41,213 nt of DNA from Bacteroidales bacterium (GCA_016931855.1 JAFGDZ010000007.1:1-41213), one strand, 5' to 3'; positions 26,067 through 35,829 are shown, counted from the first letter of the stretch. Translations and numbers: made by a program. The notes: a model not told the origin generated them from the letters alone.

Positions 26067-26237
26067 AAACCCTAAACTCCTAAACCTATGAAATTTATCC
26101 TATGCAGCTTTACATTCATATTAAGTATGTAAAGTTCCCCCTGCTTATGACACTACAAAGATAGGCGTATGTCTAGCTAACGGGCTTTAACGTCTGTTAA
26201 ACTGTGTTAAGCTTAGTCCACTGAATCTCAATAAATT

Positions 26238-26245
26238 TACCTTTG
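26238..26245 (+). promoter_or_regulatory. -7 promoter element of rprX
   Basis: TACCTTTG, a perfect TAnnTTTG, ends 5 bp before the kinase ATG at 26251. Transcription would start at or within a few bases of the ATG, implying a leaderless or nearly leaderless mRNA. The -33 box is weak. Confidence 0.55.
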
Positions 26246-26250
26246 CTACT

Positions 26251-27858
26251 ATGAGTCGCAAACTTATCTGGATCCTAACAATAATCATCTCCCTTTCGTC
26301 CATTGGATTGGTAATGGTTCAATCCAAATGGATTCGAATTGCTGTTGATATTAAAGAAGCCCAGTTTGTACAAACCGTTGGCTTAACAATGGAAAAAATC
26401 ATTACCGAGGTAGAGAATCAGGAAACGGTTCTTCAAATTGTTAATGAGATAAAGCCCTACGCAACCATTAGCTCGGGCAGCGAACCAAAGCTCTCGTACC
26501 ACAACAACGTGCTTAACAAGCTAAAAGGAGGCGTAAGAACCCGACAGTTTAACCAAGAGGTTTTTACCATTGACCGCATAGACTCCCTGCACATACCCGC
26601 TTTTATACGGCTCAATGCAGGCGATTCCATCCTTGTTGGCTCATCAAAAAGCAATTCCATGTTTGGCGTGGTAAACAGCAATAAGTCCAGCAACAGCACC
26701 AACCCAACCCTAAACCTACGTATTGCTCTTGACGAGAAAATGCTCAACAAAACCGTTTTTGTTGAGAATATTGTTGATAAGATGATTCGCATTGAGATGC
26801 CCATTGAGGAGCGTATCCCCCAGGCGGTTATCGACACAATTATTAAAAATGAGCTCTCCCGTAAAGGAATAAGAGCAAGGGTTGAGTATCGCGTTAGCAA
26901 CGATCAGGATAGTACCATATACCAAAGCGCCAACTTTAAACGGATAAGCAAAGGGCTAACCCGTACCGATAAACTTTTCCCAAACGACTTTTTCTCCCGG
27001 AAGAACTACCTTACGCTTAACTTCCCAAACCAGAAATCGTACATACTAAGCTCACTGGGACTAATGACCGTTGTTACAGTATTCCTAACACTAATAATTA
27101 TTCTTAGCTTCTCGCTAACCCTAATCATCATTTTTAGGCAGAAGAGGCTATCGGAAATAAAGAGCGACTTTGTAAGCAACATGACCCATGAGCTAAAAAC
27201 GCCAATTTCAACCATTTCCTTAGCAGCACAAATGCTAAACGACCAAAGCATTCCCGTTGAGCGTAAAAACTTAGGCTACCTAGGTGGCGTAATATCCGAC
27301 GAGAGCAAGCGCCTTGGGCTTCAGGTTGAGAAGGTTTTACAAATGGCCATTTTTGAGAAAACAAAACTCAAGCTTAAGCTCAAAGAAAACGATATACATA
27401 GCATTATAACCCGCGTTATTTCTAACTTTAACATTCAGGTTGAAAGCATTGGAGGCAAGCTAAAAACGGAGCTCAATGCCGACGATCCAATTTGCAAATT
27501 CGACGAGATCCATATCACCAACATTGTTCACAATTTACTCGACAACGCGCTGAAGTATAAGAATGGCTCGCCCGAAATAACAGTATCAACAAAAACTGCT
27601 TCAAAAGGTGTTGTGCTATCTGTAAAGGATAACGGCATTGGCATTACCAAGGATAACCAACGCCGAATATTTGAGCAGTTTTACCGTGTACCAACCGGCA
27701 ACATACACAACGTGAAAGGATTTGGCTTGGGTCTTAGCTACGTAAAGAAGATAGCAGAAGCCCACGGCGGTAAAATTTGGGTTGAAAGCACACTTGGCGC
27801 CGGAAGTACCTTCTCAATTTTTTTACCTAAAAATGGTCCCGAAGAGGATGTCAAATAA
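26251..27858 (+). CDS. rprX: Two-component sensor histidine kinase, RprX-like
   Basis: 535 residues. Membrane segments at about 4-24 and 270-298 enclose a periplasmic sensor of some 245 residues without a recognised fold. The cytoplasmic part has the HisKA box MTHELKTPIS with His313, then the ATPase motifs NLLDNALKYKNG (N box), VKDNGIGI (G1), FEQFYRVP (F box) and GFGLGLSYVKKIAEAHGG (G2). No HAMP domain is obvious. The response regulator gene begins 14 bp downstream. Length and partner resemble Bacteroides fragilis RprX/RprY; orthology is likely but unproven, and the signal is unknown. Confidence 0.88.
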   Translation: MSRKLIWILTIIISLSSIGLVMVQSKWIRIAVDIKEAQFVQTVGLTMEKIITEVENQETVLQIVNEIKPYATISSGSEPKLSYHNNVLNKLKGGVRTRQFNQEVFTIDRIDSLHIPAFIRLNAGDSILVGSSKSNSMFGVVNSNKSSNSTNPTLNLRIALDEKMLNKTVFVENIVDKMIRIEMPIEERIPQAVIDTIIKNELSRKGIRARVEYRVSNDQDSTIYQSANFKRISKGLTRTDKLFPNDFFSRKNYLTLNFPNQKSYILSSLGLMTVVTVFLTLIIILSFSLTLIIIFRQKRLSEIKSDFVSNMTHELKTPISTISLAAQMLNDQSIPVERKNLGYLGGVISDESKRLGLQVEKVLQMAIFEKTKLKLKLKENDIHSIITRVISNFNIQVESIGGKLKTELNADDPICKFDEIHITNIVHNLLDNALKYKNGSPEITVSTKTASKGVVLSVKDNGIGITKDNQRRIFEQFYRVPTGNIHNVKGFGLGLSYVKKIAEAHGGKIWVESTLGAGSTFSIFLPKNGPEEDVK

Positions 27859-27872
27859 CAAATCATACAGCT

Positions 27873-28565
27873 ATGGAAGACAGAAAAATTAGAATCCTAT
27901 TAGCAGAGGATGACGAGAACCTAGGCCTTCTTTTAAAGGAATACCTTAATGCTAAGGGCTTTGAAACCGATCTCTTTGTTGACGGGGAAAAAGCATACAA
28001 AGGGTTTCAGAACAACTACTACGATATCTGTATTCTTGATGTGATGATGCCTATTAAAGACGGCTTTACGCTTGCCAAGGACATTAGAATGGTTGAAAGC
28101 AGCATGCCAATACTATTCCTTACCGCAAAATCCATGAAAGAGGATGTGCTAGAAGGATTTAACATTGGTGCCGACGATTACATGACCAAGCCCTTTAGCA
28201 TTGAAGAGCTGCTGGTAAGGCTTGAGGCAATACTTCGCAGAACCCGAAAAGACGGACAGAACAACAGCCAAAGCGTTTACAAAGTTGGCAAATATACTTT
28301 TGATGCAACCAAGCAAACCCTTGAGATAAATGAGGAGGTAAGACGCTTAACCACAAAAGAATCAGAGCTACTTCGGTACCTATGCGTTAATAAGAATGCG
28401 GTTTTAGACCGTAACTTTGCCCTGAAAACCATTTGGGTTGACGATAGCTACTTTAACGCCCGAAGCATGGATGTGTACATTACCAAGCTTAGGAAATACC
28501 TAAAAGACGACCCCACTGTTGAAATTATTAACGTACGCGGGAAAGGCTTTAAACTTATAAGTTAG
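27873..28565 (+). CDS. rprY: OmpR-family response regulator, RprY-like
   Basis: 230 residues. The receiver domain (1-120) has the acidic pair at 13-14 (AEDDENLG), the phospho-acceptor Asp56 in CILDVMMP, Thr in FLTAKS and Lys in YMTKPFSIEE. A winged-helix DNA-binding domain (about 135-230) includes RRLTTKESELLRYLCVNKN and SMDVYITKLRKYLKDD and ends in INVRGKGFKL. It should bind DNA when phosphorylated by the kinase encoded 14 bp upstream. Its length matches RprY closely. Confidence 0.92.
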   Translation: MEDRKIRILLAEDDENLGLLLKEYLNAKGFETDLFVDGEKAYKGFQNNYYDICILDVMMPIKDGFTLAKDIRMVESSMPILFLTAKSMKEDVLEGFNIGADDYMTKPFSIEELLVRLEAILRRTRKDGQNNSQSVYKVGKYTFDATKQTLEINEEVRRLTTKESELLRYLCVNKNAVLDRNFALKTIWVDDSYFNARSMDVYITKLRKYLKDDPTVEIINVRGKGFKLIS

Positions 28566-28719
28566 CTCCGGCAGGACATAACCTTTATCAATTATTTTCG
28601 TTTAACTAAAAGCAAACAGTCCCAATGGCAATGCCCGTATTGTTTTATTCGGGTAATTGTTGTATAATTATGGTTGGTTAAATAGATCTTTACGCAAAGC
28701 AGTTGGAAAATTGAACGAT

Positions 28720-29103
28720 ATGGAAAAGATTGTTATTGAACCCACTTTAGAAACGCCCAAAGTAGTACTGGACAGCGAGTCTAGCATAATTGAGATATCG
28801 GGGAACTCATTGCCTGAGGATGTGCACTCATTCTACTCTCCCATTATATCCTGGTTGGACGAGTATAAGATTCAACCAAACCATCGTACAGAGGTAGTTT
28901 TTAACTTTGAGTACTACAACACATCCTCATCAAAGATGATTCTGCGTATTCTTGAAAAATTTAGGGAAATACACAGAAAAGGCTTCGATGTTGAAGTTCA
29001 GTGGCACTACATGGAGGATGATGAGGATATGATTGAGGCGGGCGAAGACTACTCCGAAAACATAAAAGTGCCCTTTAAATTCATATCACATCCTCGTAAT
29101 TAG
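28720..29103 (+). CDS. SiaC-family (DUF1987) partner-switch protein
   Basis: 127 residues from the ATG at 28720. The frame opens at 28657, but the shorter start gives the family N-terminus MEKIVIEPTLETPKV and puts the conserved Thr at position 68 (YYNTSSSKM), the number of the phosphorylated Thr in Pseudomonas SiaC as I recall it. SiaC-type proteins cycle between a kinase (SiaB-like) and a PP2C phosphatase (SiaA-like) and, when dephosphorylated, bind a target enzyme such as a diguanylate cyclase. None of these partners is encoded in the window. It follows rprY by 154 bp and precedes the GH16-like gene by 23 bp. Confidence 0.8.
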   Translation: MEKIVIEPTLETPKVVLDSESSIIEISGNSLPEDVHSFYSPIISWLDEYKIQPNHRTEVVFNFEYYNTSSSKMILRILEKFREIHRKGFDVEVQWHYMEDDEDMIEAGEDYSENIKVPFKFISHPRN

Positions 29104-29126
29104 TTGAATCTGTAATTCTTACCCAA

Positions 29127-30599
29127 ATGTCTAGCACCCTTATTAGGCTAAAGTTATTAGCAACAAAAATTTCAGGGGGATTTCCCGATACTGAGAAGTT
29201 AGAGGAGAAAGAACAAAATCTTCGTAAAGAATACGAAGATTTTACTGCTTTTGAGAGTTCGGAAGAGCTAAAACTCTACCAAAACCTTAAGCAGTGGGCA
29301 GAGTCGGATGAGCCACTAAAGGAGAAGAAACAACTGGAACGCTTAGCCTATAAAGGTTCCGAAGAGCATAAACTAGAACTAGAACTAGCTTCGCTCTCCA
29401 AAAACAAGGCGCTAAAAAACTACCTTAAGCTAAAGGATACCGATACACTTAGGTTCTTTGAGGAGTTTAAACAATCTGGTAAACACGAAGAATTTCAGTC
29501 GCTAGAGGCGTTTGTTAATAGCACTGACTACAAAGCCAACAGGAAAAATTTTAAGAAGGATAACTCCCCCGAATACCAAAAGGAGATTGCCTATAACCAG
29601 CTAAAGAACGACACATCGTTAAAACGATATACAAAGCTGCTAAAGCAAGCCGACCTTAAGGACTACTACTCCATTAAAGAGTCGGATACGCTTAAACGCT
29701 ACCTTGAGGTAAAGAGCTACGTAGAATCTGATGAGTTCAAAAAGAAGAAGGAGTACCTTCAATCTAAGAATAAGTTTGACCAAACGGAGTCGTTCAAAAA
29801 GTTACAAGAGTATAATACTATTAAGAACTCCGAAAAGGTTAAATGGTTCTATAAAGTTAAGGACTCTAGTAAGTTTGATAAGCTAAAGCAGTGGGAGCTA
29901 ACCTTTGCCGATGACTTTGAGGACAAATCTCTTGACCATAGTAAGTGGATTCCCCGCTACTTTTGGGGCGAGGCGATACTTAACAAAGGCTACTCAATGG
30001 CCAACGAAAGCCATTGCTATACCGAAGGGCAAAACCTTAAGTTAGACAACAGCAAGCTTACCATTGAAACTAGGCGCGAGAAGGCAAACGGGCTAGCTTG
30101 GGATGCTAAATTTGGCTTTGTTCCCAAGGCATTTGACTACACCTCGGGAATAATTAGCACGGGCAACTACTTCCGCCAAAAACACGGTAAGTTTGAAGCT
30201 AAGGTTCGTTTCTCTGATACCAAGGGAATTTACCACGCCTTCTGGCTTGTTGGAGACACAATGCTTCCAGAGGTTGATGTGTTCCGTAAAAGGGGCGATA
30301 AACAGAATATTCAAGGTGCCTTCTTTTGGCAAAATGGCGAGCCCAATAAGCATAAAAAAAGCATTGCCGATGTTAGCGTTGACCTTTCTAAAAAGTACTA
30401 TATCCTTAGCATTGAATGGACCGATAAGCAGATAACATGGTTTGTTAACGGCATTCCGTTTAAAGAGCAAACCAATAATCTGCCAGATGCTCCGCTTTAT
30501 GTAGTACTATCGTCGGGGGTAACTAAGGATGTTACAGATATAAGCCTGCCTGCAACCCTTGATGTTGACTGGGTTCGCTGCTGGAAAAGGGTTCATTAG
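29127..30599 (+). CDS. GH16-like domain protein with charged repeat N-terminus; catalytic motif altered
   Basis: 490 residues with no signal peptide or lipobox. Residues about 25-255 are highly charged (Lys/Glu) and repetitive. Units of the form I/LK-xSDTLxxY/F-LEVK recur (KLKDTDTLRFFEEFK, SIKESDTLKRYLEVK, TIKNSEKVKWFYKVK), predicting helical repeats or a coiled coil. Residues about 260-488 form a laminarinase-type jelly-roll (FADDFEDKSLDHSKW start, HGKFEAKVRF, IEWTDKQITWFVNG, end VDWVRCWK). The GH16 catalytic strand normally reads ExDxxE; here it is Glu382-Val-Asp384-Val-Phe-Arg387, so the acid/base Glu is missing. I infer a carbohydrate-binding or structural role, or altered chemistry. It follows the SiaC-like gene by 23 bp. 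Confidence 0.75.
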   Translation: MSSTLIRLKLLATKISGGFPDTEKLEEKEQNLRKEYEDFTAFESSEELKLYQNLKQWAESDEPLKEKKQLERLAYKGSEEHKLELELASLSKNKALKNYLKLKDTDTLRFFEEFKQSGKHEEFQSLEAFVNSTDYKANRKNFKKDNSPEYQKEIAYNQLKNDTSLKRYTKLLKQADLKDYYSIKESDTLKRYLEVKSYVESDEFKKKKEYLQSKNKFDQTESFKKLQEYNTIKNSEKVKWFYKVKDSSKFDKLKQWELTFADDFEDKSLDHSKWIPRYFWGEAILNKGYSMANESHCYTEGQNLKLDNSKLTIETRREKANGLAWDAKFGFVPKAFDYTSGIISTGNYFRQKHGKFEAKVRFSDTKGIYHAFWLVGDTMLPEVDVFRKRGDKQNIQGAFFWQNGEPNKHKKSIADVSVDLSKKYYILSIEWTDKQITWFVNGIPFKEQTNNLPDAPLYVVLSSGVTKDVTDISLPATLDVDWVRCWKRVH

Positions 30600-30615
30600 G
30601 GTTAGCCTAAGCATG

Positions 30616-30667
30616 ATATAAAAGTTTGCCCCATTAGGATAAATCCTAATGGGGCAAACTTTTATAT
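30616..30667. terminator. Bidirectional terminator, perfect 25-bp inverted repeat
   Basis: Positions 30616-30640 pair without mismatch with 30643-30667. The core GTTTGCCCCATTAGGAT is flanked by an A-run on one side and a T-run on the other. It lies between the convergent GH16-like and methyltransferase-like genes and can end both transcripts. Confidence 0.92.
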
Positions 30668-30674
30668 GCAAATT

Positions 30675-31469
30675 CTAACAGAACAGCAGGGCAGCTACAT
30701 TTAAATTGGTTTTTAGCCCATGGGAGTATGTTTCCTTTGTGTCGAAGGTCCAAGTCCAACGCTGCTCCATTTGCCCTTGCCGAAGGGGGATGTAAATCGT
30801 GGGTTTTATTCCAACCTGGGCACCATCATCATCAAAATACTCCTCCTCATAGTCTGCAACCAGCGCTCCGCCAGCCAGTAGCACGGCGTTTAAATGGTTT
30901 TCCTGCACTAAACGGGCTATAGGCTCAACATCGGCAGGCCTAATTGCACGCTTTGATAAAAGGTAATCGGTAATCAAAACGCTTGTTTGGCTCAGTATAT
31001 TAGCCGAAACCACAAGCTCATCCTTGCAGTAGGTAAAGGGAGTGCTTAATTGAGCTAAGCTGCCCAGAAATTCAAAAACGCCCTTGCTCCTATTCGCTCG
31101 CGTAGCAAACGCATACGCCAGCTGCACTGCACCACCCGTTACATCGGCCGTTTCAAAAGCAATAAGTGGGTTCCCGCTGTAACGATGCATAACCTGGCGG
31201 GGATGAGCAATATCTACCAGCGTTACATGTACACCGCTGCGCACCAACTCGTTAATTGGGATATCTAAAAGCCAACCACTACCAAGAATGCGAACCTTTT
31301 TAGCTCTTGTGCTTATAGCCGTATCGAGAATGTACTGCTTTGTTTTAGATAGATGGCCATGCCAACTTCCCTCCTCTCCTAAAAATCTGCGCATAATCCC
31401 TGCCTGACCCGCATAGTAGCCCATGCGGTAAAGCATATATCGGGTTTTAACATCGTTTTTCCAGCTCAT
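30675..31469 (-). CDS. SAM-dependent methyltransferase-like protein
   Basis: 264 residues from the ATG at 31469. The frame opens at 31661, but that would overlap lepA by 146 bp; 31469 lies 47 bp past the lepA stop and gives MSWKNDVKTRYMLYRMGYYAG. A class I methyltransferase core is suggested by VRILGSGWLLDIP (motif I glycine loop, here GSG) and VHVTLVDIAHP (acidic end of strand 2). The C-terminal part ends WTWTFDTKETYSHG. The substrate is unknown. It is probably transcribed with lepA. Confidence 0.6.
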   Translation of the reverse strand: MSWKNDVKTRYMLYRMGYYAGQAGIMRRFLGEEGSWHGHLSKTKQYILDTAISTRAKKVRILGSGWLLDIPINELVRSGVHVTLVDIAHPRQVMHRYSGNPLIAFETADVTGGAVQLAYAFATRANRSKGVFEFLGSLAQLSTPFTYCKDELVVSANILSQTSVLITDYLLSKRAIRPADVEPIARLVQENHLNAVLLAGGALVADYEEEYFDDDGAQVGIKPTIYIPLRQGQMEQRWTWTFDTKETYSHGLKTNLNVAALLFC

Positions 31470-31515
31470 AAGCAAAGGTTGCGGTTGAGTGTAAAAAAAG
31501 CGGTTGAAACAACCG

Positions 31516-33303
31516 CTAATCCATTTTAAGTACGGCAAGGAAGGCCTGCTGTGGAACCTCCACCGATCCAACCTGGCGCATACGCTTTTTCCCCTTTTTC
31601 TGCTTCTCAAGTAGCTTACGCTTACGCGATATATCGCCACCGTAACACTTGGCGGTAACATCTTTACGGAGCGCCTTTATGGTTTCGCGGGCAATAATTT
31701 TTGCCCCAATGGCTGCCTGAATGGCAATATCAAACTGCTGCCTAGGAATGAGCTCCTTAAGCTTTTCGCACATCTTACGACCAAAATCGTAGGAGTGATC
31801 GCGGTGTATTAGCGACGAAAGCGCATCAACAGGTTCGCTGTTTAATAGAATATCGAGCTTAACCAGTTCGGCCTCCTGGTACCCATCAAGGTGGTAGTCA
31901 AAAGAGGCGTATCCACGCGATATAGACTTCAGCTTATCGTAAAAGTCAAATACAATCTCGCTTAGTGGCATGGTTAGGGTTATCTCTACCCTATCGGAGG
32001 TAAGGAACACCTGATTGCGCAAAATTCCACGCTTATCAATACAAAGCTTCATTACCGAGCCCAAGTATTCGCTTTTAGTAATAACCTGTGCGTTAATGGT
32101 AGGCTCCTCAATATAGTCTATAATGGTTGGGCCTGGTAAACCGCTTGGGTTGTGCACCTCAATAATATCGCCCTTGGTTGTATAAACCTTAAAGGAAACG
32201 TTGGGAACGGTAGTAATAACGTCCATGTCGAACTCCCGGTACAAGCGCTCCTGAATAATCTCCATGTGAAGTAGTCCAAGGAATCCGCAGCGAAAGCCAA
32301 AGCCTAGAGCTACCGACGACTCAGGCTCAAAGGTAAGCGAGGCATCGTTTAGCTGCAACTTCTCGAGCGAGGATCTAAGATCCTCGTACTCATCGGCCTC
32401 AACGGGGTAAACCCCCGCAAACACCATTGGTTTAACATCAGCAAAGCCTTCAATTGCGCTTTTGCATGGGGCATCTTTGTGCGTAACGGTATCGCCAACC
32501 TTAACCTCTTTTGAGTCCTTAACGCCAGAGATGATATAGCCTACATTGCCTGCTCCAAGCTCGCTCTTGGGGAGCATCTTAAGCTTAAGAACGCCCACCT
32601 CGTCGGCATCGTACTCATGCCCTGTGTTAAAAAACTTAACCTTATCGCCCTTCTTAATGGTTCCGTTAAATATTTTAAAGTAGGCAATAATTCCGCGGAA
32701 AGGGTTAAATACCGAGTCGAATATAAGTGCCTGCAGCGGTGCGTTAGGATCGCCAGCAGGAGGCTTAACGCGTGAAACAATGGCTTCAAGAATTTCATCG
32801 ATACCAACGCCCGTTTTAGCGCTGGCAAGTATAATTTCCTCCTTTTTGCAGCCAATAAGGTCGATAATCTGATCCTGAACATCCTCAACCATAGCTGCCT
32901 CCATATCAATCTTGTTGATTACGGGAATAATCTCCAAGTCGTGGTTAAGCGCTAGGTAAAGGTTTGATATAGTTTGTGCCTGAATACCCTGCGAAGCGTC
33001 CACTATAAGCAGCGCCCCCTCGCAAGAGGCAATGGCACGAGACACCTCGTAGGAAAAGTCAACGTGGCCTGGGGTGTCAATTAGATTTAGCGTATATTTT
33101 TGCCCATTTAACTCATAATCCATTTGAATGGCATGGCTCTTAATGGTAATGCCCTTTTCGCGCTCAAGATCCATGCTATCCAAAACCTGATCCTGAAACT
33201 CCCGCTCGCTGAGGGTATGGGTCCTCTCAAGCAGCCTGTCGGCCAGCGTGCTCTTTCCGTGGTCAATGTGGGCAATAATGCAGAAGTTCCTAATGTTTTC
33301 CAT
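31516..33303 (-). CDS. lepA: Elongation factor 4 (LepA), translational GTPase
   Basis: 595 residues, as expected for LepA. GTPase motifs: AHIDHGKST (P-loop), GITIKSHA (switch I), DTPGHVDF (G3) and NKIDM (G4). Further on come the EF-G-like domains and the LepA C-terminal domain (ITAK-type [19 protein letters not shown]). It binds ribosomes and acts on elongation or back-translocation under ionic stress. A TATCTTTG promoter element lies 20 bp upstream. The methyltransferase-like gene follows by 47 bp. Confidence 0.98.
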   Translation of the reverse strand: MENIRNFCIIAHIDHGKSTLADRLLERTHTLSEREFQDQVLDSMDLEREKGITIKSHAIQMDYELNGQKYTLNLIDTPGHVDFSYEVSRAIASCEGALLIVDASQGIQAQTISNLYLALNHDLEIIPVINKIDMEAAMVEDVQDQIIDLIGCKKEEIILASAKTGVGIDEILEAIVSRVKPPAGDPNAPLQALIFDSVFNPFRGIIAYFKIFNGTIKKGDKVKFFNTGHEYDADEVGVLKLKMLPKSELGAGNVGYIISGVKDSKEVKVGDTVTHKDAPCKSAIEGFADVKPMVFAGVYPVEADEYEDLRSSLEKLQLNDASLTFEPESSVALGFGFRCGFLGLLHMEIIQERLYREFDMDVITTVPNVSFKVYTTKGDIIEVHNPSGLPGPTIIDYIEEPTINAQVITKSEYLGSVMKLCIDKRGILRNQVFLTSDRVEITLTMPLSEIVFDFYDKLKSISRGYASFDYHLDGYQEAELVKLDILLNSEPVDALSSLIHRDHSYDFGRKMCEKLKELIPRQQFDIAIQAAIGAKIIARETIKALRKDVTAKCYGGDISRKRKLLEKQKKGKKRMRQVGSVEVPQQAFLAVLKMD

Positions 33304-33323
33304 TGTTGTTTCTTATTGGACTG

Positions 33324-33331
33324 CAAAGATA
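33324..33331 (-). promoter_or_regulatory. -7 promoter element of lepA
   Basis: On the minus strand this reads TATCTTTG, matching TAnnTTTG, 20 bp before the lepA ATG. No good -33 box is seen. Confidence 0.6.
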
Positions 33332-33564
33332 TTTAAAAAAGAGGAATGGTAAATACTCTTACCTCTAAGCAGGGAACATTAATTGCGTTAAAACGTTCCT
33401 TATTTAACTCATTAATAGGAAATGGGGTTGAATCTGTTATATAAATCCCATAAATTAGAGACTCCCTATTTATGCCTACTCTTTATTACGGGCAATTCCC
33501 AAGAATACATGCACCATGGTATCATTCTTTTATTTAACAACCCTTATTAAATAAAAGCATTGGA

Positions 33565-35805
33565 ATGATGAATGCCAGCTTAAATGCAATACTAGCCAGC
33601 TCCCTTGAGCAGATGGAGCACATGGTACTTATTACCGATAGCAAAGGCATTATAGTATATGCCAACACCTCTCTTTGTAATTTATATGGCTACACCAAGG
33701 AGGCCCTAATTGGAACCGACTCCAATTTATTTAGCGCAGATTTGCTACCCCAGGAATACGTTGAGAGCATTAGGATAACCTTGTCCGAGGGAAAAAGCTG
33801 GACCGGAGAGCTCATTAACAGAACCCGAACTGGGGCCCTCCGATGGGAAAAGACCACTATAACCCCTATAGAAACAACCAACGGAGCGATTCTTTACATT
33901 GCCGTTAAGGAGGACATCTCCTTTGCTAAGCAGAAGGAAGAAAAGAAAAAGATTACGGGGAATCTGTACGAATCTATTGTTGAGCTGATGCCCCTAATGG
34001 TGTTGCGATTTAATGAGAAAGGCGTGCTATCGTTTGTGAATAAGAGCTATGCAGCATTCTACGGGAAAGGCAAGGATGAGCTTATTGGGCACAGCATTTA
34101 TGATTTAATTGATAAAAATAAGGCGAAAAAGGCTAAAGCAGATTTTGCAAAGCTAACCCATGAGGCTCCAATAAGAGATGTTGTTCATATAATTACAAAC
34201 GCAAAGGGGGATGCACGATGGATTAGATGGATTGATAGGTTGCTATATGCCGACGAAACTGGAAGTAAGGAGTACCAATCGGTTGGGCTTGATGTAACAG
34301 AGGTAAAGCAGGCTGAGATTCAGCTGCAAATAGCTCAGGAAAAGTACAGCACAACGCTTAACCGAATGAGCGATATGATTCTACTCCTTAACAAGGATTT
34401 AACCATAATACTCTCGAACGAATCGGCCAAAAAGTGGAGCAAAACAGCGCTGGGAACCACTGATATTGAGGGGAAATACCTACACAACGTTATTCCATCA
34501 ATGCCAAATTGGATTACGAAAATGCTTAGAAAAGCGTTTGTTACTGGAGAAACCTATGTGTTAGAAGACTCCCAGCAAATTAGCGGATTATCGTACAGCT
34601 TTGATCTCAAAATAATCCCCGTTGTTGCCAATAAGATAGTTGAAAGCATTATTCTTGAGGTACGAGATGTTACAGAGATTAAGGAAACACAACAAGCCCT
34701 AGCCAAACGCGGGCGGCGGCTGCAAACCATAATACAAAGCTCTGCTGTTGGAATTGGCCTACTAGACACAAACGCTAAGTATATTTTTGTGAACAAGCAG
34801 TACGAGGCCATGACTGGCTACTCCCGAGAGGAGCTGTTAGGCAAGAATGTTATGAACATTACCCACCCCGATGACGTAGAAACATCCAGGACATATCTTA
34901 AGCAACTGCTTAACAGAGAGATAAACGAGTACCACATTGAGAAGCGCTATATAAAAAAGCAAGGCGATGCCTTTTGGATAGACCTACACGTATCGCCAAT
35001 CCTTGACGAGAACAATAAAATTGTTGAGGTTATTGGGATTATTACCGATATCTCTGACCGTAAAAAGCTGCAAGCAGAACAATTTGAAAAGGAGCAGGCA
35101 CTACTACAGCTAAATAGCACAAAGGATAAATTTTTCTCCATAATTGCGCACGATCTAAAGGGGCCATTCAATGCAATACTAGGATTTACAGAACTTCTGA
35201 AGGAATCGGTAGAAGCCGAGAACACCCAGAACTCAAAGAACTATGTGGAAAATCTGGATCTTTGCGCCACCCGGACATACAACCTGCTAGATCAACTGCT
35301 AACCTGGTCCCGGGCAAACTCCGGCCGATTACCCTATAAACCCGAACTTGTTAACCTAAAGAATGAGGTTGACCTAGCCCTTGTGCTGATGCAAGAGGTG
35401 GCACGAGCAAAAAAAGTAACCATTGTTAACATGGTTGATAAGTACACCCAAACAATGGCGGACACAGAGATGCTGGCAACCATTCTGCGAAATATAATCT
35501 CAAATGCCATTAAGTACTCATTCCCCGAGGGGAGAATAAACATAGGGACAACAACCCAGAACATCTCCGAAGGTTACGTTGGGGTGTACATTCAAGATTT
35601 TGGCGTTGGAATGGAACAAGAAACCATAAGCACCCTATTTAAAACAGGCAAAAGCAGAACACAGCTAGGAACTGCAAACGAACTGGGGACCGGGCTAGGA
35701 CTAATTATTGTTGAGGAGTTTGTTAAGGCTCATGGCGGGAAGATAGACATATCTAGCCAGCAAGGCACAGGCTCAACGTTCACATTTACGCTGCAAACCC
35801 CATAA
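33565..35805 (+). CDS. Multi-PAS sensor histidine kinase (cytosolic hybrid-less)
   Basis: 746 residues with no membrane segment. Four PAS domains can be traced: about 10-130 (MVLITDSKGIIVYANTSLC), 135-250 (LRFNEKGVLSFVNKSY), 258-375 (MILLLNKDLTIILSNESA) and 385-505 (GIGLLDTNAKYIFVNKQYEAMTGY). Several end in PAC-type segments (DVTEVKQ, ITDISDRKKL). HisKA has His529 in FSIIAHDLKGPFN, then ATPase motifs NIISNAIKYSFPEG, DFGVGM and GTGLGLIIVEEFVKAHGG. No receiver domain or adjacent regulator is present, so it is an orphan kinase. The 260 bp before it holds no TAnnTTTG promoter that I can see. The signal is unknown. Confidence 0.9.
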   Translation: MMNASLNAILASSLEQMEHMVLITDSKGIIVYANTSLCNLYGYTKEALIGTDSNLFSADLLPQEYVESIRITLSEGKSWTGELINRTRTGALRWEKTTITPIETTNGAILYIAVKEDISFAKQKEEKKKITGNLYESIVELMPLMVLRFNEKGVLSFVNKSYAAFYGKGKDELIGHSIYDLIDKNKAKKAKADFAKLTHEAPIRDVVHIITNAKGDARWIRWIDRLLYADETGSKEYQSVGLDVTEVKQAEIQLQIAQEKYSTTLNRMSDMILLLNKDLTIILSNESAKKWSKTALGTTDIEGKYLHNVIPSMPNWITKMLRKAFVTGETYVLEDSQQISGLSYSFDLKIIPVVANKIVESIILEVRDVTEIKETQQALAKRGRRLQTIIQSSAVGIGLLDTNAKYIFVNKQYEAMTGYSREELLGKNVMNITHPDDVETSRTYLKQLLNREINEYHIEKRYIKKQGDAFWIDLHVSPILDENNKIVEVIGIITDISDRKKLQAEQFEKEQALLQLNSTKDKFFSIIAHDLKGPFNAILGFTELLKESVEAENTQNSKNYVENLDLCATRTYNLLDQLLTWSRANSGRLPYKPELVNLKNEVDLALVLMQEVARAKKVTIVNMVDKYTQTMADTEMLATILRNIISNAIKYSFPEGRINIGTTTQNISEGYVGVYIQDFGVGMEQETISTLFKTGKSRTQLGTANELGTGLGLIIVEEFVKAHGGKIDISSQQGTGSTFTFTLQTP

Positions 35806-35829
35806 AAAAAGGGAGGCAAACACCTCCCT
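35803..35829 (-). terminator. Terminator of groESL
   Basis: AGGGAGG (35810-35816) pairs with CCTCCCT (35823-35829) around CAAACA. On the minus strand the stem is followed by seven T residues. It overlaps the last codon region of the convergent kinase gene, which ends at 35805. Confidence 0.85.

Noticed and set aside
26088-26132. 14-codon mini-ORF (MKFILCSFTFILSM) between the IPExxxVDY gene and rprX
   Set aside because: Too short to support as a gene, though a leader peptide cannot be excluded.
28620-28670. TTGTTT...TATAAT string resembling an E. coli -35/-10 promoter before the SiaC-like gene
   Set aside because: The organism uses TTTG/TAnnTTTG promoters, so a sigma70-type match in AT-rich DNA is not evidence.
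30093-30470. 125-codon minus-strand frame inside the GH16-like gene
   Set aside because: Antisense to the conserved jelly-roll domain; no family features.
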